Part shown: piece by piece, positions 1 to 11,033 of the stretch
Numbering within the stretch: the stretch's first letter is position 1
Layout: every line of letters starts with the position of its first letter
NCBI GenBank assembly: GCA_951799425.1
Contig: OX637393.1
Location: 39,381,744 to 39,445,743 of the forward strand
Reading direction: 5' to 3'
DNA from: Ilex aquifolium
Taxonomy: Eukaryota > Streptophyta > Magnoliopsida > Aquifoliales > Aquifoliaceae
DNA length: 64,000 nt
Translations under genes and position numbers: made by a program
The notes under the pieces: generated by a model
What the model saw: only the letters and a program-made list of their open reading frames with translations
What the model was told of the DNA's origin: nothing
Database searches by the model: none

Positions 1-42
1 CTGAAGGAGAACATATGAGTATTTACTTGGAGGCAAGAAGAC

Positions 43-897
43 ATGAGGGGGATTAACCCTACAGTCATCACACACAAGTTAAGTGTGAATCCTACCTGTA
101 AGCCTGTTAAACAGAAAAGGAGATGTTTTGCTCCAGAACGCCAGAAGGCAATTAACGAAGAGGTCAGCAAGCTCCTCCACGCCAAGGCCATCAGGGAGGT
201 GGACTACCCCACGTGGTTGGAAAATGTGGTTCTAGTGAAGAAGACTAATGGGAAATGGCGACTCTGCATCGATTTCACAGATCTCAACCGAGCCTGCCCA
301 AAGAATAGCTTTCCTTTACCTCGGATTGACCTAATAGTGGATGCCACCGCTGGACACGAGCTCCTCAGCTTCATGGATGCTTTCTCAGGATATAACCAGA
401 TCATGATGGACCCAGCTGATCAGGAGAAAACCTCATTTGTGACTGAACAAGGGACGTATTGCTACCAAGTCATGCCCTTTGGGTTGAAGAACACTGGAGC
501 CACCTATCAGCGCCTGGTAAATAGAATGTTCCAAAAGCAAGTTGGAACCTCCATGGAAGTCTATATCGATGATATGTTGGTAAAGTCGTTGAAGGCAGAA
601 CTGCACATCGGACATTTAGCAGAATCATTCCGAATCCTTAAGGAATACAAGATGAAGCTCATCCCTGCCAAGTGTGCTTTTGGAGTATCTGCAGGAAAAT
701 TCCTAGGCTTTATAGTCAATAGTAGAGGAATTGAAGCTAACCCCGAGAAGGTAAAGGCAGTACTGGACATGCAACCACCATCCAACACAAGGGAAATCCA
801 ACGTTTGACAGGAAGAATAGCAGCCCTGAGCCGTTTTGTGTCCAGATCAAGTGATAAATGTCAGCCTTTCTTTCAAGTCTTGAAAAAGGCATTCTAG
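43..897 (+). pseudogene. pol: Retrotransposon pol, reverse transcriptase segment
   Basis: This is the reverse transcriptase domain of the Ty3/gypsy polyprotein, which copies element RNA into DNA. The catalytic YIDD box lies at residues 174-177 of the open segment. Upstream are the usual motifs WRLCIDFTDLN and FMDAFSGYNQI, and PFGLKN precedes the catalytic box. The segment ends at an in-frame TAG (895-897). The same frame then continues with homologous sequence (WDTRCEEAF) into the RNase H region, so the TAG is a nonsense mutation, compatible with CAG to TAG. A further in-frame TGA at 16-18 interrupts the N-terminal side, where homology begins before the first ATG. The ATG at 43 is therefore not a real start; the true protein began upstream in gag-pol. 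Confidence 0.9.
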
Positions 898-3114
898 TGG
901 GACACCCGGTGCGAAGAAGCATTCCAGACACTAAAGACCTATCTGAGCTCGCCTCCTATGCTGGTGAGTCCCTTAGAAGGAGAGATACTCACACTTTATC
1001 TAACTGTCTCGGATTTTTCAACCAGTGCAGCGCTAGTAAAGGAGCAAGACAGAGCTCAGCAACCAGTATATTACTGCAGCAGATCTCTGAGGGGGACAGA
1101 GGAAAGATACCCAAAAATGGAGAAACTTGTCTTAGCTTTAGTCACCACTGCCAGAAGACTTAGGCCCTACTTTCAGGCTCATACTGTTGAGGTACCAATA
1201 GATCAGCCGATGAAGCAAGTGTTGCACAAGCCAGAGTCCTCAGGAAGGCTAGTTAAGTGGGCTATAGAGCTCAGCGAGTTTGATATCAGGTACAAGCCGA
1301 GGACTGCAATCAAGGGGCAAATTCTAGCAGATTTCATCGCAGAATTCACGACGGCAGCACCCTCGGAAGCCACACAGTTGATGCCAGACCTCCTTACATG
1401 GAAGCTTTCGGTGGACGGAGCCGCCAACGCTCAAGGGAGTGGCGCAGGCTTGATTCTAACTTCCCCGGATGGAGTAGATGTCGAGTACACACTCAGGTTT
1501 GGATTTAAGGCTTCGAATAATGAGGCTGAATATGAAGCTGTCATCGCTGGGCTCAACCTTGCTCATTCAATGGAGGCGGATCAACTGGAGATCTGCAGTG
1601 ACTCCCAACTAGTAGTAAAGCAAATAGAAGAGTCTTACGAGGCTAGAGGAGAGAAAATGGTCCTCTACCTCAGAAAGGTACAAGAATTGATGAAGAAATT
1701 TGTGCGGGTTAACATCAGACATATCCCCAGAGCTGAAAACTCCAGAGCCGATGCCTTAGCTAGATTGGCAACAGCTTCACAGGAAAGCTTAGATATGTTG
1801 ATTCCAGTAGAGCACCTAACAGAACCGTCTGTATGCATCAAGGATGGGGAAATACTGTCCGTGGAGGGTCAACCGAGCTGGATGGACCCCATCATGGGGT
1901 ACCTTCAGAATGGAACTCTGCCAGCAGATCCCAAAGAAGCGGCGAAACTAAGGACTAGGTCAGCCAGATTTTCTGTTTTGCAGGGAGATTTATATAAACG
2001 AGGTTTTTCAGCACCTATTCTTAAATGCGTGGGAGATGAAGACGCCAATTACATACTCAGGGAGGTTCATGAGGGAATTTGTGGCAACCATATCGGAGCT
2101 CGGGCTCTAGCAGGAAAAGTATTAAGGCAAGGGTACTACTGGCCTACCATACTCAAGGATGCGGCAGAATTGGTCAAAAAATGCACTATTTGCCAAATAC
2201 ATGCCAATATCCCTCATTACCCGCCAGAGCTCTTAACAGCAGTAGTAAGCCCTTGGCCTTTCCAACAATGGGGTTTGGACATACTAGGACCTCTCCCTAC
2301 TGGCATGAGACAGTGCAAGTTCGCTATTGTTGGGGTGGATTACTTCACCAAATGGGCTGAGATGGAGCCATTGGCAACAATAACGGAACAAAAAGTTCAA
2401 AACTTTGCATGGAAATCAATAATTTGCAGGTTTGGAATTCCCAGGGCAATCGTTTCTGACAATGGGAAACAGTTCGATAATCCCAAATTTAAGAAGTTAT
2501 GTGCTAATCTGGGAATAAAGAATTACTTTTCGGCCCCAGCTCATCCGCAATCCAACGGACAGGCAGAAGTCACCATCAGAACCATCAAAGCAGCCCTGAA
2601 AACCAAGCTTGAAGTCTTAAAAGGAAAATGGGTGGAACATATCCCTGAAGTACTATGGGCCTATAGAACGACAGCGAGGTCAGCAACTCAGGAGACACCA
2701 TTCGCCCTGGCCTTTGGAACAAAGGCAGTGGCACCTGTGGAAATTGGAATTCCATCCCCTAGGGCAGAATTCGCGGAGTCTCAGCACAATGATGAGTCTC
2801 TTCGGTTGAACTTAGACCTCTTGGAAGAAAAGAGAGAAACAACTCTGCATCGCATCAAGGCTTACCAGAGGAAGGCAGCAAGGTACTATGACAGAAAAGT
2901 CAAACACCGGAGCTTCAAAGTGGGAGATCTGGTCCTCAGGAAACTCTTACTGGCCAGGAAGGACCCCACTCATGGGAAGCTGGGACCAAATTGGGAAGGT
3001 CATTACATCATCTCGAGGGTAATCAGGCCCGGAAACTACAAGTTGCAAACAGAAGAAGGAAAGATCTTACCTCATTCTTGGAACGCAGAGCATCTCAAAA
3101 GATTTTTTCAGTAA
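898..3114 (+). pseudogene. pol: Retrotransposon pol, dual RNase H and integrase segment
   Basis: This continues the pol frame after the TAG at 895-897. Numbering from the first ATG (958), residues about 8-130 form the original gypsy RNase H, which keeps the RLVKWAIELSEFDI region but looks catalytically degenerate. A second RNase H of the kind gained by the Tat lineage follows, with acidic residues D153, E189, D215 and D265. The integrase has an HHCC zinc region (HEGICGNH, CTICQIH) and catalytic D441, D501 and E537; the last two are 36 positions apart, giving the DDx35E spacing. The C-terminus keeps the usual GKLGPNWEG-type tail and ends at TAA 3112-3114. This part has no internal stop, so pol is damaged mainly by the TAG at 895 and the TGA at 16. 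Confidence 0.92.
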
Positions 3115-3178
3115 GTCCTTTTTGTAAAATAATTATTATCAATAAAACAATGAATTTTGTTATTTCAGAAAGGAAATC

Positions 3179-3655
3179 GAGCCATGTAGCTCAGTAGGAA
3201 CTTTCAAGTTCACAAACTCGAGTCATGTAGCTCAGTAAGAACTTTCAAGTTCACAAAATCGAGCCGTGTAGCTCAGAAAGAACTCGTAAGTTCACAAAAT
3301 TGAGCCATGTAGCTCAGTATGAACTTGTAAGTTCACAAAATCGAGCCATGTAGCTCAGTAAGAACTTTCAAGTTCACAAACTCGAGCCATGTAGCTCAGT
3401 ATTAACTTTCAAGTTCACAAAATCGAGTCATGTAGCTCAATAGGAACTTTCAAGTTCACAAACTCGAGCCATGTAGCTCAGTAAGAACTTTCAAGTTCAC
3501 AAAATCGAGCCGTGTAGCTCAGAAAGAACTCGTAAGTTCACAAAATCGAGCCATGTAGCTCAAAAAGAACTCAGAAATTCACAAAATCGAGCCATGTAGC
3601 TCAGAAAGAACTCACCAGTTCACGAAATCAAGCCATGTAGCTCAGGAAGAAGAAG
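3179..3655 (+). repeat. 41-bp tandem repeat inside the Tat element
   Basis: About 11.5 head-to-tail copies of a 41-bp unit start near 3179, 3220, 3261 and so on every 41 bases to 3630. Each unit holds ATGTAGCTCAGTA, then AAGTTCACAAA. It lies between the end of pol and the 3' end of the antisense ORF, where Tat relatives such as Retand are known to carry tandem repeats. The unit has no codon-compatible period (41 is not a multiple of 3), so it is not coding. The 260 bases after it, up to 3916, show no repeat and probably form the antisense transcript's 3' UTR. Confidence 0.93.
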
Positions 3656-3916
3656 AGAGAAGGAGTCCCTGAGACACCAAGTCTTCTGTACTCTTCAAAC
3701 CCAGTAATTTTGCTTCAAGAAGAGCACATCACCTCTCAAAGCAAAGGGGGCAAGGAGAGTATATAAAGCAAAGCAAGAAAGTACACAGTTCAAATGTATA
3801 TGTATGCTGATTCAGCAAAGAGAAATTAGTAAAAAGCAGATGAAAATTGCAAAGTAATACAAGTCCTAACCCAAAGCAAAGTTACATCTCAAGAACAGAA
3901 ATTACAACTAAAAATC

Positions 3917-6520
3917 CTAAGTCTCTGGAGGAGGAGTAGACAAAAGATCCTGCAACTCAGCGGATGCAGCCTCAACAGAAGAAACAGAGCTCGGCAGCTC
4001 AGGAGGCAAGGATCCAGAAGCTGGAGGAGTAAAATTCTCAGGAGGGTTGATCCCAGGAACCTCCGCCCTGTCTAGTAATGATCCTTGTTCAAGGGCTTCG
4101 GTCACCAGGTCAGCAGAGAAGGATGCAGCACACGCAATCGTTGGAGGAGCAGGTACATCCTGGCCTGAGGCTTTAGGGAGAAGAGCTGAGGTGTCTTCCT
4201 CGCCATCAGAGTCGTTTTCTTCCAATTCCCCCTCTATTGGGATAGGAAAATTAAAGTCCAGGTCTGGAAAGGTCTTGGAAGCTTTACGCTGGAAAGCAAG
4301 CCACCCAGAGGCCCATTGGGTGGTGGCTTCATCAGTCAACTCGGCGATTAAATCATTCTTCTCCTTGAGCTCCTTATGGAGAATCTCATTTGTCTCGCAA
4401 ATGGTGTCGTATTCTCTCTTTGTGAACTCAAGAGAGTTACGGGCGTCAAAAGCATCCTGATTAGCCTTAGCCCAGAGCTCAGTTTTATGCTTCAGCTCAT
4501 CCCCCACAATCCTTAGCTCATCACGAGCCTTCTTTTCTCCCTCCTCAGCCTTAAACTTGGCTTTTTTTGAAGCCTTTGAGGTCAAAGGATTGCTTCTCCA
4601 ACTGTTCAGTTAGGACCTTCACTTGGGTTCTGAGTTCCTCATTCTCAAAAGACAGCTCCGCAACCTTGAGCTCATATGCCTTCAGAGCTTTAACAGAAGG
4701 CTCAGAAGACCGAACTCTCCTCAGCAGACCCTTTACATGGATGGCCATCTAAAGAGGCAAAGGAAAATAAGTAAGTTGCGAACAGCTATGACATAAGGTT
4801 AAGCAGATGCATGAGAATATCAAGACTTACGGTATCTGCTCCTTGAAAAGCTGATGCAATAGACTCTTCAAGCTTCATAGAGGCAGCCCTCTTGACGTCA
4901 GACTCAGGAAGAATAGAGGAAACAGCCCCTGCAGCGAGCTCCATGTTTTCAAAAAAGGAATGTTCATCTTCCTTCACTTCGGGTTGTGTCCCCCTCTTGA
5001 TCCCAGGACCCACCAGAGATGTCTCAATAACTTTCCCTGAAGAGCTATATCTAATACTGCTGGGTTGGAAGCGCAGGATCACTTCCAAAGCCTTCTCGAT
5101 CTTAGACGAGGAAGGAGAAGCCTGACCTCCCGCTGAGGTAGGCTGAGTTTTTGTAGAAGAAGGGGTCTTCACGATCTGAGGAGGGCTGGGTGGAGGAGCC
5201 AGTTCTTTGACAACAGAAGAAGAAGTTGGCTCCCCCAACTTTTGAACTTTGGTTTGGGGAGCAGAGTTACTCCCAGAACCGACTTGAGCCTTCCGCTTGC
5301 TACCTCTCCCACTCTTTGACAACTTCTTCACCTTAGAATGGAGTTCCTCGGAGTTAAGTTTCATGGTGGAAGATCCTAGAAAAGCTGAGCTAAGCCAGTT
5401 AGACAGGTGGGAAGAAATAGAAGGTAAGACAAAGAAACCCTTAGGAAAGAGAGATTACTGACAGCTTCTTCAGGTCTGACAACAGAAATTGGAAGCGGAG
5501 CTTCAATCTCCACCTCAGGAAGGCTAAACCCTCTGTCCACCAAAACCCAAGGCAAAATGAGCTCGGAGTACCTTCTGGGGTTGCACTTTGCTAATTTCAG
5601 CTTCGCCTTTTGTTCCTCAGCGCTGAGCTCGAAACGGGTACCTAAAAAACACGAAAGCAGAGCAGAGTTAGGAGCTCATGGTCCTTGAAACAAAAACTCA
5701 ACTAACTCAAGCAAGGACTCACCCAAGTTTTCCGGACGAGTCCAGGCCTTGGGAATACCAAGAGTGTCCGTCCTATCAGCATGATTGTATTCCCAGTTGG
5801 TGCCCCCGACGAAGAAGAAATGTTCCTTCCAATGCTTGTGGGAGGTCGGAATATTAGAAATAAGCTGCCTAGCATTGGCACGCTTAGAGGCATACAAGAA
5901 GCCTTCAGGAGAGGTCGGTTTGACATTGAAAAATTCTAGGAATAAAGGAAGGGTAGGAACCCCGAGGTCTAGGTCTTTGAAGAGGACCATAAGACCCGCT
6001 AAGACACCCCAGAAGTTAGGAGAAAGCTGAGAGGGGCACACGTTGAAGTACTGCATAATATTCTTGAAGAAGGGATGCATAGGAAAGTGAAGGCCATTAT
6101 CGAAAGCGGCCTCAAAAAACAGACCCTCTTTTTAACTTGGGCAACATAGGGAGTAAAACTGTCAGGGCTTAAGAGCTCGACGCCAGTAGAGAACCTATAG
6201 CGAGTACGCAAAACGTTCAGCAAGAAAGGGTTGAGCTTGCTAGGGCCCACTTGCTCGGCCTGCTTAAAGGCAGCTCCTAAGTACGTTGAGACATCAGAGA
6301 TCCCAACTCCACTGACATTGCCCTTGCCTTTGCTTGACATAGAGGGCAGGGGAGAGGATGATGGGGGGGGCTCCTCGGTGTTGACCTCGGAGTCAACAAC
6401 ATCAACTCCAGGGAAATTGTCAATCTCGTCACCTACTTCCCCTAATTCAGTCTCTTCCTCGGCTGACCTATCTCCTATGAGGGAAACAGAGGAGCGAGTG
6501 GCTCCAGAAGAGACAGACAT
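3917..6520 (-). pseudogene. Antisense ORF (aORF) of the Tat element, spliced and frameshifted
   Basis: A gene-like region runs opposite to pol. From a probable start at 6520 (MSVSSGATRSS) an acidic Ser-rich leader leads to a conserved segment at about 6130-5727 with FFKNIMQYFN, HPFF and WKEHFFFV motifs. This matches the Pfam family called putative gypsy-type transposon, known from Tat antisense ORFs. Further blocks at about 5640-5455, 5364-4830 and 4748-3917 are separated by short gaps with GT/AG borders. The last block is a heptad-rich coiled coil followed by an acidic tail ending at 3917. Two frameshifts in A-runs (near 6130 and near 4566) break it. The protein's function is unknown in the literature I recall. 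Exon borders are my inference from splice-site reading. Confidence 0.75.
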
Positions 6521-6989
6521 GGTAGGAAGAGAAAAAGGAAGATTAAAAGAGCGATAAAGGGAAGGGACACTGGTCAGACACTCTCTAATGACCCTGGGGT
6601 CAACACAGTAGCTCCCAACGGCAAGGATATGTACTATAGAACTCCAATCCACAAAGTGGAGTTAGGCAATGGTCACGATTCCAAAAGTAAAAGAACCGAA
6701 AAGCCCAAAAACGCAGCAACCACCTCGAATTCGAGGGATCCATAGCGAAGGAGGAAGTGAAAGGGGCAAAGGACGTACCTAACTCAGGAATAGCGGCGAA
6801 CAAAAGTCCGGAGCGATATCGAAGGAAAGAGGCACTGCGAGTCTTCAAAACGAGAACAGGGAATTCGGTTTCGAACGAGAAGTCAGGAAATTTCAAGTAG
6901 GATAGTCTGAAATCGCAAGAAGAGTGGAAACGAAGAGCAATGAAGAAGTTAAACAGTGATAGAATGGGGTTTTGATAGCCGTTTGGGCA

Positions 6990-6995
6990 TTTATA
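6990..6995 (-). promoter_or_regulatory. TATA-like box for the antisense ORF
   Basis: On the minus strand TATAAATG reads at this position, about 470 bases upstream of the proposed aORF start at 6520. Nothing else between 6520 and the 3' LTR looks coding; the 147-codon open frame at 7043-6600 has no recognisable domain and probably belongs to the leader. The role is inferred from position and sequence only. Confidence 0.35.
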
Positions 6996-7150
6996 GCTTG
7001 AGAGGACGTGGGCTGGAACATGCGCGGGAATCGAGGAGGCCATGATTGCCAGAAAATCATCAAAAAGGCAGTGCCCTTACACAAACCAAGGTCAGACACG
7101 AGCGGATTCTAGCTCGGTTTAAAACAGCTCAGCCTCTGCCCAAGCTCGCT

Positions 7151-7173
7151 TGAGCCAAGGGTTGGGGGGCAAC
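7151..7173 (+). other. Polypurine tract region
   Basis: A G-rich tract (AAGGGTTGGGGGGC) directly precedes the 3' LTR start TGATGATG. This is the expected position of the plus-strand primer site of an LTR retrotransposon. Confidence 0.7.
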
Positions 7174-7870
7174 TGATGATGCCTAAAATAAATTCTAAAT
7201 GTGAATTCAGACACAGAGCTCAGCTCAGGAGGTCAGACGAAGGGTTCCTAGCTCAGAGACCCAGAGCCAGAGCTCCCTGCAGGTAAGATCGCAACAAGGA
7301 AGAAAATGAGACAGTTAGACAACAGCGGATACCGGCAGAATAACTAGGAAGCAAGAACCAAGGCATGAAACTCTCAACCAACCAAAATCCTCTCCAAATA
7401 TTAAGGAGGATCTCACGGTAGAAGGCAAAGATCTCGGGATATAGACCGTTTGAAGCCAGCCATATGGAGTTTAGGAAACTCCGGGATTGAAAGGAGGGAG
7501 GGAGGAAGATCCCTTCATTATATGAAGTAAAATCGGATTAGAGGTAAGTATGAGGCTATAAAAGCAGGGCAAGCCTCCATTGAGAGGATAGAGGCAATAG
7601 AGCCACGAGAAACCCTAATTCTCTCCTCACTACGCTGTAACACGCTGAATACAATCAATAAGAAAGTAGGAGCAAGAGACTCCATTGCAGAGTGGACTAG
7701 CCCAGCTCTCAGGCCGGTGAACCACTGTAACTCCTTTGTGTTATCTCCCCTTCCTCAATTCCCTTAAACATCCACCAGCATTGTTTGGCACGAGCCTTGA
7801 AGCTCAGACGTCATGTTTAATTTCACGCATACCCATTCCCATAGCTCAGTTTCGGTAGAAAACACCATCA
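7174..7870 (+). repeat. 3' LTR of the Tat element (697 bp)
   Basis: The LTR runs from TGATG (just after the polypurine tract) to CATCA at 7866-7870, so the ends are a 5-bp inverted repeat. It contains a TATA box (TATAAAAG, 7557-7564) and an AATAAG-like polyadenylation region near 7657. The flank after it begins GAATT, which would be the 5-bp target duplication if the missing 5' side matches. Confidence 0.88.
7557..7564 (+). promoter_or_regulatory. LTR TATA box
   Basis: TATAAAAG lies in the middle of the LTR, as expected for the U3/R border of a plant LTR promoter. Transcription would start about 30 bases downstream. Confidence 0.6.
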
Positions 7871-8131
7871 GAATTAACAACCGTAAAATTATGAATTAGA
7901 AATTGAAACATTCACTCTCAAACATAACATCAATGGTGAAATTATAAGTTCGAAAACGAAACATTCACCACGCTCTATTACTAACAAAATAAATAACCAC
8001 CATTTACATAATTCGAGTTTCCAATCAATAGAGAATAAATTTATTCAACAATCTTTTTTTACAACAAAATTTTTCACAAAAATTCCCAAAAATAAAGAAA
8101 GAAATAAAAAAATCTATTTCTTTGAGACTTT

Positions 8132-9382
8132 TCAAGGTGAAGAACCCCAAAGAACCTCAGCAATAATGGTGGCAGCCTCAGCATCAGAAACAGAGGCCTC
8201 CCTCACTCTCTTCAATATCTCCTGTTTGAACCATCTCTTTTCTCTCCTCCTCAACCCTTCCCCCACCTCCAGCGCCACCGCAAACCTCCCAACACAACTG
8301 GCAAACGGGTGGCTCTCCAAGAACCTCCTCTCTCCATTCTCTCTCCTCCCCCACCTACCATTTCTCTCCCACTCACCCACTTCCACTCCTCTGTTTTCAC
8401 CCTCCTCACCAACCTTATCAACATCTATCAAATCACCACACAGTTCAGATCTCTGCAACTCCACCAACTTCTTGATCAAACCCACATTCATCATCTCCTC
8501 TATCGCCTCTCTCCTCCCAAAATACCCAATTTCCAGAACACAATCCATCGCCATTATTCTCACCCACAAATCATCAGAGCTCAAGAAACTGGTAATCTTT
8601 TGGGTTTCACCATTCGCCTCTATATCATCCACTAGAGGACTCTTTATTGACTTAATAAGAGAACATAAAATTTGTAAGGACGACAAAGAACCCATTGATA
8701 TCAGAGCTCGTACTGTTTGACCCATCAAAACTTGGCCAACGAAAACATCTTTATTGAACTTTACCAACTCTGCAATGACGAAAGCCGCTTTTTCTCGAAC
8801 CCTTTTGGAGAAATTGCTTCTGCATAGAACTGATTCAAGTTTTGAAAACACTTTGGATTTGAGAATCAAATCTTGAAACTCATTAGAGAATCCCTGTTTT
8901 ATCCTGATTCTGAACCGATCAATTGAATCAAGAAACTTATCTTCTTCCACAGATGATAGCGAACAAGAAGAACAGAGAGATTGTTGTAACTGTAAGGCTC
9001 TAATGAGGTTGATTATGGTCTCGCGGTCGATCCAGGATTGGATTTCTGACTCGATTGACCCGGCGACTCGGGAGATATCGAGGGTAATGATCCGGCGAGT
9101 CAAGAAAGATCGGAGACCGTGACGTGACCGTGATTTTTGTAGGGTGTTGATTAGGATTCTGAGGTTGGTGAGGTGATGAGATAGATTTGAGAGATATGGG
9201 TCGTAGGAGAGGATAGAGTCTGACTCGGTTTCAAGCTCCAGGAGGGCTTTAATGGCGGAGGAGGAGTTGGACTCTGGCGAGTCGGGACTCGGGTTGCACT
9301 GTAACTCGTGTGAAGCTTGTTTTAGAGCTTCCAAGACTTTCAGGACTTGTTGGGTCTCTTCTTTAGCACCTTCTTCTTCCAT
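8132..9382 (-). CDS. ARM/HEAT-repeat-like protein, single exon
   Basis: An uninterrupted 416-codon ORF with no intron. The N-terminal half (residues about 20-160) is helical and Leu/Ser-rich and carries an EIQSWIDRE motif of the kind seen in plant ARM-repeat superfamily proteins. The middle (about 170-320) has repeated helical units such as VREKAAFVIAELVKF and DLWVRIMAMDCVLEIG that fit armadillo/HEAT helices. A Gly/Glu/Arg-rich loop (about 320-350) precedes a helical C-terminus ending WGSSP. I see no U-box, signal peptide or membrane span, so a soluble scaffold role is likely but the specific function is unknown. The start at 9382 is the first ATG after a CT-rich leader. AATAAA-type signals lie about 90 bases past the stop. 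The long frames on the opposite strand are low-complexity shadows. Confidence 0.85.
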   Translation of the reverse strand: MEEEGAKEETQQVLKVLEALKQASHELQCNPSPDSPESNSSSAIKALLELETESDSILSYDPYLSNLSHHLTNLRILINTLQKSRSRHGLRSFLTRRIITLDISRVAGSIESEIQSWIDRETIINLIRALQLQQSLCSSCSLSSVEEDKFLDSIDRFRIRIKQGFSNEFQDLILKSKVFSKLESVLCRSNFSKRVREKAAFVIAELVKFNKDVFVGQVLMGQTVRALISMGSLSSLQILCSLIKSIKSPLVDDIEANGETQKITSFLSSDDLWVRIMAMDCVLEIGYFGRREAIEEMMNVGLIKKLVELQRSELCGDLIDVDKVGEEGENRGVEVGEWERNGRWGRRENGERRFLESHPFASCVGRFAVALEVGEGLRRREKRWFKQEILKRVREASVSDAEAATIIAEVLWGSSP

Positions 9383-9389
9383 AGCTAAG

Positions 9390-9413
9390 CTGAGAGAGAG
9401 AGAGAGAGAGAGA
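9390..9413 (+). repeat. (GA)n microsatellite in the 5' UTR
   Basis: A run of GA dinucleotides sits just upstream of the ARM-like start codon; on the coding strand it is a CT run. Such CT tracts are common in plant 5' UTRs. Confidence 0.8.
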
Positions 9414-9610
9414 GGTGTTTTAGTAAATGGATCAACGACCAGTCTAAGATTTCTTGCGCATGGTATATACTACCAGCTACTCGAAGGTCACATGTTTTCC
9501 AAGGCAGTACCGGGACCGGGAGGTGTCGGTTTATGGTGATTTTTACTAAGAGTAATGCTACACTGTAGTATTACTCTTTTACTAAATTTTGCAAAAGAAT
9601 TGTTAGTTAA

Positions 9611-9985
9611 AAATAAGGTAAAATACATTTTTACTCCATAAAATATGTGTTTTCTGTTTATTTGGTCCTCAATCTTTTACTTGTGTTTATTTGATTTCTA
9701 AGGTTTCTAATTTATATCGAATTCCGTCCGAAAATCGTGATGGTTCTAGTCATGCGTCAATCTTGTGGTTCTTAATTTTGTGTTTATTTGGTCTCTAAAA
9801 TTCTTTATGTCTATTTGGTCTCATGTGATTGGAGTGTGACTAGAGGAGCTAATGATTTTTTTAATCGACGTTTGAGATTGGATCATGTAGATACAAATTA
9901 GAAACTTTAGGGATCAAATAGACACAATTGAAAGATTAAGAATCTATTTGACACTACATACTTTGGGGACTAGCATTATTTTTTC
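9611..9985. mobile_element. Foldback (MITE-like) element 1
   Basis: The first and last roughly 90 bases are imperfect inverted repeats: the left arm contains TTTATTTGGTCCTCAATC and the right arm is its degenerate reverse complement. Short internal subrepeats (GTTTATTTGGTCTC) are also present. No coding sequence. Exact ends and target duplication are not clear. Confidence 0.6.
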
Positions 9986-10391
9986 TCTTCTTTTCAACCA
10001 TGAATTGTCTAAACAACACGTTTTTAAAATAAGTAATGTTATTCGTATTTAATTTATTAATTTAATTTATAATAATGGTAATACTATAATGAATTAGATC
10101 AAAAAATTAAATTAAATAATATTACTCACTTTAGATTCTGTATTGTTAGTAAATTCAAGACACAAACAGTCACTTGTAAACTAAGTGCCTTAAATCAACC
10201 AAATTATCTCATATTCGAACTTAGCACTTCTAAACAAGATGACTTTTAAAAGATTTTAAGATTATTATCTTGATTCTCATAATAGAGTTTTGATTCACTC
10301 AATACACAAAATTTTTAGATAATTGTACTACATTATAATTATGGATTCCCAAAATTATGTAATCCGGGCAATTCTTTGTTAATTAATAAAA

Positions 10392-10692
10392 GGGTAAAAA
10401 TTATAATTGGTCTATGAATTTTGTCTTTTATTTTATTGGTTCTTGAACTTTCAATTGTTCTAATTTAATCTCTCAATTATCAATTTTGTGTCAATTATAT
10501 CTTTTCATCCGTTAGATCAACGCTGAAATGAATCAAATTAAACTAGTCTTTAGTTGACCTAATTATAAAAATTGATAGAAGGACTAATTAAGAAGAAATT
10601 AATAGTTGAAGGACTAAATTAAGACAATTGAAAGTTAAGGGACCAAATTAAAACTGAAGATAAAATTCAAGAACCAACTATAATTTTTGCCC
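10392..10692. mobile_element. Foldback (MITE-like) element 2
   Basis: Terminal inverted repeats of roughly 80 bases begin GGGTAAAAATTATAATTGG on the left and GGGCAAAAATTATAGTTGG when the right end is read on the minus strand. No ORF. The flanks are A-rich, so a target duplication cannot be decided by eye. The rest of 9986-11030 is AT-rich sequence with nothing recognisable. Confidence 0.65.
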
Positions 10693-11033
10693 AAAAAAAT
10701 AAAAAACCATGCAATCAAGGCTTCTTTTTATTTTATTTTTTTGAACAGGTAACCGAGGCGAATTGGGAAATAGGAGAAATAGAGAAGGGGTCAGCATATT
10801 CGGATCTGGGCATATGCTTCCACGAAAATGTCTTCCTTTTTTCGATTGTGGCCATGCATTAGCAGGAATTGATAATATATAAACAAGTATTCTAGATCTT
10901 GTCTTGTCGAGGACAGCATTGTTTGACCCTGCCCTACCCTACCCAATCAATATGGGTGGTTGGGTCTTTCTTTCAGATCTTAATCTGAAAGGCATGTGAA
11001 ACATATTTTACCTTATACATTCTAAGAATTTTG

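Larger units (their letters stand above)
1..7870 (+). mobile_element. Tat-lineage Ty3/gypsy LTR retrotransposon, 3' part
   Basis: The window opens inside the pol gene of an LTR retrotransposon and contains everything down to the end of its 3' LTR. Order on the plus strand: reverse transcriptase, degenerate RNase H, second RNase H, integrase, a 41-bp tandem repeat, a long ORF region on the opposite strand, a G-rich polypurine tract, and an LTR bounded by TGATG and CATCA. Two RNase H regions plus an antisense ORF between pol and the 3' LTR are known hallmarks of the plant Tat group (Retand, Grande and Ogre relatives). The 5' LTR, gag and protease lie outside the window, so the target site duplication cannot be checked. 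Stops and frameshifts show this copy is not autonomous. Confidence 0.9.

Noticed and set aside
3179..3220. tRNA gene at the A-box-like motif
   Set aside because: No cloverleaf can be drawn in a 41-bp unit; only A-box-like and weak B-box-like motifs are present.
3179..3655. Regular repeats resembling a CRISPR array
   Set aside because: Units are contiguous 41-bp copies with no unique spacers, in a plant retrotransposon.
8166..8720. Long plus-strand frame of 184 codons
   Set aside because: It is the shadow of the ARM-like gene on the other strand; Ser/Pro/Leu-rich with no domain.
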